The translations under genes and the position numbers were made by a program. A stretch of DNA of 27,856 nt, taken from positions 1 to 27,856 of the forward strand of contig CAVGIV010000035.1 of the NCBI GenBank assembly GCA_963629395.1. The letters are read 5' to 3'. Under the pieces are notes generated by a model. That model was not told the DNA's origin, did not search any database, and saw only the letters and a program-made list of their open reading frames with translations. Positions 7,257 to 14,365 of this stretch are shown here, one piece after another. The DNA comes from CAG-791 sp963629395. Its GTDB lineage: Bacteria > Bacillota > Clostridia > Lachnospirales > Lachnospiraceae. Each line of letters opens with the position of its first letter. Within the stretch, counting starts at the first letter, position 1.

Positions 7257-7465
7257 TGACCCGGAAGCATTTTTCCCGTGTTATTTTGAACCTACAAATA
7301 CTTTAAACGGGAACTCAGCTTGCATTATGGCTGCCGCGCCCCTGTCAGCAGACGGAAGAGGCGGGACAAAGGTTCCGTTATCTAGGGATGGCAAAAGTAG
7401 TTGCCGCGAGTACCCACCTGGCCGAGGCTAGGAGTCAAAGTGCACGGGGCGGACGGGTTATGTAA
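7257..7465 (+). ncRNA. ssrS: 6S RNA candidate (RNA polymerase-binding regulatory RNA)
   Basis: No convincing ORF lies here, but a compact RNA does. It has its own promoter, a closing stem (GTGACCCG around 7256-7263 with CGGGTTATG at 7454-7462), an internal stem AACGGGAAC/GTTCCGTT (7306-7314/7372-7379), a GC-rich apical arm (7331-7367), and a small hairpin GGCAA/TTGCC (7390-7394/7401-7405) opposite the A/U-rich stretch TTATTTTGAACCTACAAATA. A long rod with a large central bubble, a small hairpin on its 3' side, a length near 205 nt and an immediate intrinsic terminator all match Firmicute 6S RNAs. 6S RNA binds the housekeeping RNA polymerase and mimics an open promoter. The identification is by pattern; a covariance-model search would settle it. 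Confidence 0.68.
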
Positions 7466-7473
7466 AAGAATGC

Positions 7474-7508
7474 AGGCTGTCTGGAGCGATGCTTCAGACA
7501 GCCTTTTT
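7474..7508 (+). terminator. Intrinsic terminator of the 6S-like RNA
   Basis: A perfect 10-bp stem, AGGCTGTCTG (7474-7483) with CAGACAGCCT (7495-7504), is followed by T5 (7504-7508). It ends the RNA and lies just before the ribosome site of the next gene, so that gene depends on read-through or a promoter not recognised here. Confidence 0.88.
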
Positions 7509-7521
7509 GCAAGGAGAGAGC

Positions 7522-9102
7522 ATGCGTGTCATTAAAACAGGACTGGCGGTTCTGATCTATACAGCTGTGGGCATTCTGGCAGGGATCATCTGGGTGTTTA
7601 GCCTGGTGACGGTGATTTCCTTTCGGCAGCATGAGCAGAATGATTTGTTCGATGTGACGGCGGATCGTCCGCTTTTGCTGGCACTTTTTATGGCAGTGCT
7701 TTTTCTGGTGACGATGGCGGCGCTTGCGCGAACGGGGGATAAAAAAAGGTTTCCATGGCCGATGATGCTGACAGCAGGCGGAATGTCGCTTTTTTTGGTG
7801 CTGGCGATCAGAGGATTTGCTACCAATGATGCGCTGCAGCTGGATACGATTATGCAGGAGTTTTCTGCCGGGAACTATGTCTCGCTTCAGACCGGAGGGT
7901 ATTTGTTCGTCTATCCGTTTCAGGTGACGTACGTACTGATCGGGCAGGTGATCGCAGCGGTATGCGGTCCCTCCAATTATCTTGTCTATCAGCTTCTTAA
8001 CGTGCTCTCAATTCTTATCAATTTGTATCTTTTGTATGAGATTACCTGGGAGATATTTCAAAGTCCGAGGATTTGCACGGCGATGCAGATTCTGTCGATG
8101 GGCTGCTGGTTTTATTATGTTTTTGCTACGTTTGTCTACTCGGATTTGTGGTCCTTTGCCCTGCAGACGGCGGCGCTTTATCTGGAAATCTGTTACCTGC
8201 ATCGGAAGAGGATCTGGCAGGGAATCGCTGCCGGCATCTGCATCGCAGCGGCAATTCTGCTGAAGACCAACGGCTATGTTGCGCTGATTGCCATGATTTT
8301 TATACTTTTCTGGGATCTTCTGCACAGGGAAGGGATTCGAAGGGAAGCTGCAAGGCGGCTGATATTGACAGTCTGCTTTCTCCTGCTGACCTTTGGGAGT
8401 CAGAAGATTATGAACAGTGCTGTGGCATTGGCGGCGGGATTGGATGAAATGCCGAAGGGAACGCCGGCCATTACCTATATTGCCATGGGAATGCAGGAGA
8501 CGGAGGGCAAGTGCGGCTGGTACAACGGCAGCAACGTGGGACTTTACCGTGATGCGGGATATGACCCGGAGAAAGCCACAGAGGCAGCAAAGGAAGCCAT
8601 CGGAGCCTCCATTGACGAGTTTCAGAATTCCGGTCGTTATTTTGCCGGGTTCTATATTCGAAAGTTTCTGTCGCAGTGGGGGGATCCGACCTGCGTATCC
8701 ATGCGGGAGATGGAAGAGACCAAACGTCACGATGCGTCAACGGTGCTTTCGGAGTCACTTATTTTCGGAGCCGGCAACCGTATTCTTCAGTGGGGAATGA
8801 ATGTGATTCATTCCGTGATATATCTGGGACTGACCTTGTATCTGGCGATTAGAATCCGGCAGACGATGCACGCCGGAGCAGAAAACGGAAAGGAAAATGC
8901 CGGAATATCCGCAGGAGAGCTGCTGCTGGTTGTTTTCATTCTGGGAGGAATGCTGTTCCATCAGTTATGGGAGGCATCTGGGCGGTATACGATGCGGTAT
9001 TATTTAACCATGCTGCCTCTGGCATCCTGGGGAATTGCATGGCTATGCAGGAAAGCTGCGCAGCAGCGATTTTGCGAATGGGCTCTGGATAGTTACAGGT
9101 GA
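7522..9102 (+). CDS. Polytopic membrane protein, GT-C/GT39-like glycosyltransferase candidate
   Basis: This 526-residue integral membrane protein has about ten hydrophobic helices. After the second helix comes an extracytoplasmic-type loop with acidic residues (TNDALQLD, about 101-108). That layout resembles GT-C enzymes (PMT/ArnT type), which transfer sugars from lipid carriers at the outer membrane face. No diagnostic motif is secure, so the glycosyltransferase label is an inference. The ATG at 7522 follows AAGGAGAGAG; an in-frame ATG at 7489 lies inside the preceding terminator and is rejected. The last 17 residues (RKAAQQRFCEWALDSYR) and the region up to the stop come from a dispersed repeat (9049-9096), so the native C-terminus has probably been replaced. 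It is followed after 26 bp by the ADP-ribosylglycohydrolase gene. A second polytopic membrane protein lies at 16905, but the two share no obvious motif. Confidence 0.75.
   Translation: MRVIKTGLAVLIYTAVGILAGIIWVFSLVTVISFRQHEQNDLFDVTADRPLLLALFMAVLFLVTMAALARTGDKKRFPWPMMLTAGGMSLFLVLAIRGFATNDALQLDTIMQEFSAGNYVSLQTGGYLFVYPFQVTYVLIGQVIAAVCGPSNYLVYQLLNVLSILINLYLLYEITWEIFQSPRICTAMQILSMGCWFYYVFATFVYSDLWSFALQTAALYLEICYLHRKRIWQGIAAGICIAAAILLKTNGYVALIAMIFILFWDLLHREGIRREAARRLILTVCFLLLTFGSQKIMNSAVALAAGLDEMPKGTPAITYIAMGMQETEGKCGWYNGSNVGLYRDAGYDPEKATEAAKEAIGASIDEFQNSGRYFAGFYIRKFLSQWGDPTCVSMREMEETKRHDASTVLSESLIFGAGNRILQWGMNVIHSVIYLGLTLYLAIRIRQTMHAGAENGKENAGISAGELLLVVFILGGMLFHQLWEASGRYTMRYYLTMLPLASWGIAWLCRKAAQQRFCEWALDSYR
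9049..9096 (+). repeat. Solo right half of the dispersed repeat, inside a gene 3' end
   Basis: The first 39 bp match 21254-21292 except for one substitution (G21266 to C here), and the last 16 bp are GGCTCTGGATAGTTAC. No matching left end is visible upstream. The repeat is read in frame as the C-terminal codons of the GT-C-like protein. Confidence 0.85.
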
Positions 9103-9128
9103 AGTAAGTGACAGCATAAGGGAGACAT

Positions 9129-10274
9129 ATGCAGGATCCGACAGGACGATATTACAACATATTTTTGGGCTGTATCATGGGCGGAGCCTTTGGGGATGCG
9201 TTTGGCTTTCCGGTGGAGTTTATGGAACTTTCCGAGATTGTCAGCAAGTACGGTCCTCACGGAATTGTTAAACCGGAGATCGGACCCAACGGACGAATCA
9301 TCGTCAGTGACGATACGCAGCTGACATTGTTCACCATGGACGGACTTACATGCGGGATGCGAAGAGCCAGGGAGCACAGGACAGATGCGAAGGCGGAGGT
9401 CTATCTGGACCGGGCGTACCTGGACTGGTATGCCACACAGCAGCCGCGGCTTCGGTACAGCCATCCGTTTACAGCGGTTTATTCCGATCACCGGCTGCGC
9501 GCCCAGAGAGCACCCGGGAGAACCTGTATGAGCGCTCTCTCACAGCAGTTTATTCACACAGGAAATCCAAGAGATACCTTTGACATCGGAAGCCGCGGAA
9601 CACTGGAGCGTCCGCTCAACCAGAGCAGAGGGGGCGGTGCGCTGATGCGTTCAGCCCCTATAGGGCTTATGCTTCACTGGGAGAATTACAATCTGCAGGC
9701 AGAAAGCGTAGCGATGGTTGCGGCCAAGGCGGCGGCCATCACACACGGACACCCTTTCGCCTGGCTTTCGGCGTCGCTTTTTTCGGAAATTATAAGCCGC
9801 ATCACCTATCGAAGAGCTGCCGATCCTACGCTGGAACGGTTGATCACCAATGCGCTCTACCAGGTGGAGCAGCAGTTCCGTGGAGTAAAGGAGCTTCCGG
9901 AGTTTGTTGCCTTGATGGAAAAGGCACTTGCCTGCGCACAAAATCCGGCGGAAAAGCCCGGCACGGCACTGAAGAGCCTGGGGAAAGCTGCGACGGGCGA
10001 ATCAGTGCTGGCAGTCAGCATATATCTGGCGATTCGCTACCAGAATGATTTTTATTCCGGCATACATGCGGCAGTGAATCAAAGCGGCGATTCTGATACA
10101 ATTGGATCTGTGACCGGAAACATCCTGGGTTCCTGGCTTGGCTATGAGTATATTTCACGCCAGCTGGATCAGATTTACGGGGTGCAGGGATTTCTGGAGC
10201 AGCACCTGGAAATGCATGATCTTTTGCTGGAAGCCGTACAAAGGGCCTGGCATACAGCAATTCTGGGAGAGTAA
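9129..10274 (+). CDS. ADP-ribosylglycohydrolase family protein
   Basis: This 381-residue cytoplasmic protein belongs to the DraG/ARH family, whose members remove ADP-ribose from proteins or hydrolyse related N- and O-glycosidic bonds using two magnesium ions. The metal-binding residues are present: S60-D61-D62-T63 in IIVSDDTQLTLFT, and D321, D323, T324 in NQSGDSDTIGSVTGNILG. The N-terminal FLGCIMGGAFGDAFGFPVEF and the RGGGALMRSAPIGLM and AAAITHGHP segments are also typical. The start is supported by AAGGGAGA upstream. It lies 26 bp after the GT-C-like gene and 38 bp before the large surface protein gene, so the three are probably co-transcribed. No ADP-ribosyltransferase is nearby, so neither its substrate nor a toxin-antitoxin role can be named. 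The insertion at about 75-150 is longer than in minimal members. Confidence 0.9.
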   Translation: MQDPTGRYYNIFLGCIMGGAFGDAFGFPVEFMELSEIVSKYGPHGIVKPEIGPNGRIIVSDDTQLTLFTMDGLTCGMRRAREHRTDAKAEVYLDRAYLDWYATQQPRLRYSHPFTAVYSDHRLRAQRAPGRTCMSALSQQFIHTGNPRDTFDIGSRGTLERPLNQSRGGGALMRSAPIGLMLHWENYNLQAESVAMVAAKAAAITHGHPFAWLSASLFSEIISRITYRRAADPTLERLITNALYQVEQQFRGVKELPEFVALMEKALACAQNPAEKPGTALKSLGKAATGESVLAVSIYLAIRYQNDFYSGIHAAVNQSGDSDTIGSVTGNILGSWLGYEYISRQLDQIYGVQGFLEQHLEMHDLLLEAVQRAWHTAILGE

Positions 10275-10312
10275 ATGTGTCGAGCAGCAAAACCAAAAAC
10301 AGGAGGGAGCCT

Positions 10313-13207
10313 ATGAAGAAAAAGAAGCTTCTGTCGCAATTAAAAACCATCCTTCATCCAAAGCGTGTGCTGTGCCTGGCAATGGCCGGCCTTTTGTGCG
10401 TTGGAAGCGTGCAGTCGCTTCATGTCCGTGCCAGCAGCGAATACGATGATTCTGCCGCAGATGATTACGCTGTCGAGTACTCGGATGACTATACAGACAG
10501 TACCTATTACGATGACAGCGATTCCGGCGGTTATGTAGAAACCTACCAGGATTACAGCGGCGGAAACGATCCCTATGTATACAGCGTAAACTGTGACCAG
10601 GATGTGGTGAGCTTCGGAAAGATTACCAAGGGATCAGCCCCGTTCTCTCAGCACTTTGTTCTGACCAATACGGGATCAACGCCGATTGATCTGGTCTGGT
10701 ATATGACAGGAAATGAAAACGGAGCGTTTCAGGTCGAGCAGCCCTCCAATCTGCACCTGGAGTCCGGGGCCTCCTGCACCTTCTATGTCAGCGTGGATAC
10801 CTCGAAGGCTGCCGGAACCTATAATGCCGCGGTTCGTGCCAGTGACAACCTGGATCCGGGCGGCAATTACGGCGTGGTTGTACCTCTGTCTGTGACCATT
10901 GAGGAGAAGGTGCCAACCGTCACCAGCGTTACCGTTCTCCCGGAGACAGCTACGATGGCAAAGGGAAGCTCCATGAGCTTTTCGTCCAATGTTAAGGGCA
11001 ACAACAATCCCAATCTGGATGTTACCTGGTCTGTCTCCAACAACCAGAGCAGCGGTACCTACATTGACAGCACTGGAAAGCTGGTGGTGGATGCGAAGGA
11101 AGGTGCCGGTAATCTGGTGGTAACTGCCACTTCCGTGCAGAATCCGGATGTTGCGGATTGTGCCTACGTGACACTGAAGGCGGGCAATCACACGGTTTCT
11201 GTCCAGGCAGATCCGTCCTCGGGCGGTGCTGTAGGAGGAGGCGGTGCGGTCGCCGACGGTACCGGCTGCGAAATCTATGCCACACCGAACAACGGGTACC
11301 AGTTCGTTGGCTGGAAGTACAAGAATCAGGTCATTTCCACCAATTCGCGGTATACCATTCCCTCTGTCACAGAGGATATGAACGTGACGGCGGCCTTTAA
11401 GCAGGTCGACTGTTATGTCACCATCAAGAAAAATCACGACAACGCCGGCTCCATTACCTCCAGCCAGAATGTCGGGTACGGCGGCGCCATTACACTGGAG
11501 GCCAATGCCGGCAGCGGATACCGGTTCGACTGCTGGAAGGAAGGTGACAATGTCATATCCAAGGACGCCAAGCATACCGTATCCAATATCACCGGTAACC
11601 GGGAATTTACCGCTTATTTTTCAAGGACGCAGTATAAGGTCAGTGTATCGGTGACACCGCAGGATACCGGATATACAGCCGGCGGGGCTACATACAATGC
11701 CGGTGATAATGTCACTCTGACGGCTACCGCCTATAGCGGATATCATTTTGAAAAATGGACCAGCGGCGACAAGGTATTGGGAACAGATTCAACGCTTGTC
11801 ATCAACAATCTGCAGGTGGACGCCAATATCGTTGCCAATTTTGCAAAGGATGCTGCCAAAACCTATACGATTACAGCCGCCTGTGCAAACGCGGGAGGAA
11901 CGATTTCTCCGGCCGGCACGTCGAAGGTTTCTGAAGGGAGCAATGCAATTTACAGCATCGTCCCGGATAAAGGCTACATGGTTTCCAATGTGGTTGTGGA
12001 TAATAAATCCATCGGAGCGGTATATTCGTATACCTTTACTTCGATAAAGGGCAACCATGCAATTGCAGTGGCCTTCCAGCCGGTTCCGGCAGCATCATCC
12101 GCTGCTTCTACAGGCAGCACCTCTGACAAGAAAAAAGCAGATGCAGCCAGCACGGCGTCCACTGGGAAGAGTGAATCTGCCGGGACCTCGTCATCCGCGG
12201 CCTCTACAGGCAGCACCTCTGACAAGAAAAAAGCAGATGCAGCCGGCACGGCATCCGCGGGAAAGAGCGAATCCGCAGGAGCTTCGTCATCTGCAGCCTC
12301 TGTCAAGCAAAGCGAATCCGCAGCATCTGAAGACTCTTCCGAGGCACAGACATCGGAAAGCGAGCTTCCTTTGGATGAGGATGGCAACTATGATCCGCAT
12401 TATGATGACGAAGAGCTGACAGATCCGGATACGCTGGAGGGATACAATGAACAGACCGGGGTATTCCAGATATTAAACATCACGCCCAGTGATGCGCGCA
12501 CGGCAATTGAGAGCGGAGAGGATACGCAGCTTCTGCAGCTGGCCTATAATCAGGATTACATTATGGTGAACATCCATAATGACTACAGTTCGGACGATAC
12601 CACAACCGCAGGAAGTCATTTTGGCAGTACAGCCGACTTCCCGAATCTGGAATATGTCATTAACGGAGTTCTTACCGAAGAGGATAAGATGTGCGCCTTT
12701 GCAGGCAATGAGGTTTCCTTTAACCTTACCCTGTATTCCACAAACGATTATCCTACGGATGCGGATCAGCAGATTCAGGAGTCCTGTGACAAGAACAATC
12801 TGTCTGTAGGAGAACTGTTTGAGGTTCTTCTGCTTAAAACCACTCACGGGGATACGCAGGCCGTCACAGAATTTAACACACCTATGCGGGTGGTTATGCA
12901 GATTCCGGATTCCATAAAGGAAAACGGCCGGGCATACTGTATCGTTCGCTCTCACGAGGAAGAGAACGGCTCCTTATCGATCAGCTTCCTCCAGGATCTG
13001 GATGAGGATCCGGATACCATTACCTTTGAGACGGATCGTCTTTCATCCTATGCCATTGCTTATCAGGACGGAGGAACCGGCATCATTGCCTCCGGTGTTC
13101 TGAAAGTTGTCGTTGGCGTGGTGATTGCGATAATTGTGATTACATTACTTTTGGGAATTGTATCCGGCGTGCGCCATGGCGGCCGCGCAGGGAAGAATAA
13201 AGAGTAA
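10313..13207 (+). CDS. Secreted, membrane-anchored multidomain surface protein with InlB-type repeats
   Basis: This is a 964-residue extracellular protein. Residues 1-40 are a signal peptide (KKKKLL..., hydrophobic 18-32, likely cut after HVRA). Residues 41-85 are Asp/Tyr/Ser-rich. Residues 86-198 look like an ASH/DUF1573-type beta domain. Residues 200-290 resemble a bacterial Ig-like Big_2 domain. Four divergent InlB B-repeats of about 70 residues follow (293-364, 366-438, 440-512, 516-590), with the conserved GY.F..W...G core clear in the first three. Residues 592-690 are a Ser/Ala/Lys linker built from a 32-residue tandem repeat. Residues 690-920 are an acidic domain I do not recognise. 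A single transmembrane helix (about 928-951) and a basic tail anchor it; there is no LPXTG sortase motif. ATG 10313 with AGGAGGGAG upstream is preferred over an in-frame GTG at 10277. A role in adhesion or surface architecture is inferred from the domains. Confidence 0.85.
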   Translation: MKKKKLLSQLKTILHPKRVLCLAMAGLLCVGSVQSLHVRASSEYDDSAADDYAVEYSDDYTDSTYYDDSDSGGYVETYQDYSGGNDPYVYSVNCDQDVVSFGKITKGSAPFSQHFVLTNTGSTPIDLVWYMTGNENGAFQVEQPSNLHLESGASCTFYVSVDTSKAAGTYNAAVRASDNLDPGGNYGVVVPLSVTIEEKVPTVTSVTVLPETATMAKGSSMSFSSNVKGNNNPNLDVTWSVSNNQSSGTYIDSTGKLVVDAKEGAGNLVVTATSVQNPDVADCAYVTLKAGNHTVSVQADPSSGGAVGGGGAVADGTGCEIYATPNNGYQFVGWKYKNQVISTNSRYTIPSVTEDMNVTAAFKQVDCYVTIKKNHDNAGSITSSQNVGYGGAITLEANAGSGYRFDCWKEGDNVISKDAKHTVSNITGNREFTAYFSRTQYKVSVSVTPQDTGYTAGGATYNAGDNVTLTATAYSGYHFEKWTSGDKVLGTDSTLVINNLQVDANIVANFAKDAAKTYTITAACANAGGTISPAGTSKVSEGSNAIYSIVPDKGYMVSNVVVDNKSIGAVYSYTFTSIKGNHAIAVAFQPVPAASSAASTGSTSDKKKADAASTASTGKSESAGTSSSAASTGSTSDKKKADAAGTASAGKSESAGASSSAASVKQSESAASEDSSEAQTSESELPLDEDGNYDPHYDDEELTDPDTLEGYNEQTGVFQILNITPSDARTAIESGEDTQLLQLAYNQDYIMVNIHNDYSSDDTTTAGSHFGSTADFPNLEYVINGVLTEEDKMCAFAGNEVSFNLTLYSTNDYPTDADQQIQESCDKNNLSVGELFEVLLLKTTHGDTQAVTEFNTPMRVVMQIPDSIKENGRAYCIVRSHEEENGSLSISFLQDLDEDPDTITFETDRLSSYAIAYQDGGTGIIASGVLKVVVGVVIAIIVITLLLGIVSGVRHGGRAGKNKE
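12095..12286 (+). repeat. 96-bp tandem repeat, two full copies, in the surface protein linker
   Basis: Copies at 12095-12190 and 12191-12286 are nearly identical, and a partial third starts at 12287 (TCATCTGCAGCCTCTG). Each encodes 32 residues (SSAASTGSTSDKKKADAA followed by a Thr/Ser/Gly-rich half). The unit keeps the reading frame, so copy-number change would lengthen or shorten the stalk without disrupting the protein. Confidence 0.9.
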
Positions 13208-13240
13208 GCGGAAAGAATCAGGTTTCCCGTGTAATTTGTG

Positions 13241-13273
13241 CAGAGTCCATGTATAATGGACTCTGTCTGTTTT
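13241..13273 (+). terminator. Hairpin after the surface protein gene, likely terminator
   Basis: A perfect 10-bp stem, CAGAGTCCAT (13241-13250) with ATGGACTCTG (13256-13265), is followed by TCTGTTTT. The T-run is interrupted, so efficiency may be moderate. The loop region also reads TATAAT (13252-13257), a possible -10 for pheS, but no convincing -35 sits 16-18 bp upstream. Confidence 0.6.
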
Positions 13274-13288
13274 AGCGGAGTAAAATTG

Positions 13289-13302
13289 GTATCTGTTACT
13301 GT
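13289..13302 (-). repeat. Fragment of a dispersed-repeat end in the pheS leader
   Basis: GTATCTGTTACTGT here is an exact 14-bp inverse match to the right end of the repeats at 21732-21745 and 24769-24782. The match stops just beyond, next to the pheS ribosome site. It is short enough that chance cannot be fully excluded. Confidence 0.45.
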
Positions 13303-13324
13303 TATTTAAAAGGAGACAATTGAT

Positions 13325-14347
13325 ATGATACAGGAAGATCTGGAACGGATTCGGCAGGAAGCCAGAGAACGCCTGGAAAAGGCGTTTTCTCCGGAAGAAA
13401 TCAATCAGATTAAGGTTGATTTTCTCGGGAAAAAGGGACAGCTGACAGGCATTCTGAAGGGAATGAAGGATGTGACGGCGGAGGACCGTCCGAGAGTGGG
13501 ACAGATGGTCAACGAGACACGTGCCCGCATCGAGGAGGCCATCAGCTCTCATCAGCAGGAAGTGGAGGCTAGGCTTTTAGAGGAGCGGTTAAAGGCGGAG
13601 ACCATCGATGTTACGCTTCCTGCCAGAAAGGAAGAGAGAGGACATCTTCATCCGAATACGGTTGCTCTTCGCGAGATTGAAGAGGTCTTTATCGGCATGG
13701 GCTATGAGGTGGTCGAAGGTCCCGAGATCGAGAAGGATTACTACAACTTCGAGGCATTGAACATTCCGGCAGATCATCCGGCGAAGGACGAGCAGGATAC
13801 TTTCTATATCAACGGAGAGATGCTGCTGCGTACGCAGACATCCGGTACGCAGATTCACGAGATGGAAAAGGGACGTATTCCGATTCGTATGATTGCACCG
13901 GGACGGGTGTATCGTGCAGATGAGGTGGATGCAACGCACAGCCCGGTGTTCCATCAGGTTGAGGGTCTTGTAATTGATAAGGGAATCACGTTTGCGGATT
14001 TGAAGGGTACGCTGGCTGAGTTTGCCAAGTCTGTATTCGGAGAGGATACGAAGGTTCGTTTCCGTCCGCACCATTTCCCGTTTACGGAGCCGTCTGCAGA
14101 GATGGATGTATCCTGCTTTAAGTGCGGCGGGAAGGGCTGCAGCTTCTGCAAGAATGAGGGCTGGATCGAAATTCTCGGATGCGGCATGGTACATCCGCAT
14201 GTCCTGGAGATGAGTGGTATTGATCCGGAAGTATATTCAGGCTTTGCCTTCGGTGTTGGCCTGGAGCGTATTGCGCTCCTTAAGTATGAGATCGATGACA
14301 TGCGTCTTCTTTATGAGAATGACAAGCGCTTTATTGATCAGTTCTGA
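13325..14347 (+). CDS. pheS: Phenylalanine-tRNA ligase alpha subunit
   Basis: This is the catalytic subunit of the alpha2-beta2 enzyme that charges tRNA-Phe. At 340 residues it is the normal bacterial length. An N-terminal coiled-coil arm (1-90) leads into the class II catalytic core. Motif 2 contains YRADEVDATHSPVFHQVEGLVID, and motif 3 reads GFAFGVGLERIALLKYEIDDMR. The ATG is preceded by AAGGAG (13310-13315). pheT follows after 18 bp, the standard pheST pair. The leader is only about 115 bp after the preceding stop and contains no room for a T-box, so the tRNA-sensing control common in Bacillus relatives is not visible here. Confidence 0.97.
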   Translation: MIQEDLERIRQEARERLEKAFSPEEINQIKVDFLGKKGQLTGILKGMKDVTAEDRPRVGQMVNETRARIEEAISSHQQEVEARLLEERLKAETIDVTLPARKEERGHLHPNTVALREIEEVFIGMGYEVVEGPEIEKDYYNFEALNIPADHPAKDEQDTFYINGEMLLRTQTSGTQIHEMEKGRIPIRMIAPGRVYRADEVDATHSPVFHQVEGLVIDKGITFADLKGTLAEFAKSVFGEDTKVRFRPHHFPFTEPSAEMDVSCFKCGGKGCSFCKNEGWIEILGCGMVHPHVLEMSGIDPEVYSGFAFGVGLERIALLKYEIDDMRLLYENDKRFIDQF

Positions 14348-14365
14348 CGGAGGCAGATAGCAGCG

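Noticed and set aside
7222..7431. A 69-codon ORF after pepP
   Set aside because: It lacks a ribosome site, and the stretch is better explained as a promoter and a structured RNA.
12095..12310. A CRISPR-like array
   Set aside because: The copies are directly adjacent without unique spacers, are in frame, and encode a low-complexity protein linker.
13208..13324. A T-box leader before pheS
   Set aside because: The gap is about 117 bp and lacks the T-box sequence and the specifier stem; only one simple hairpin is present.
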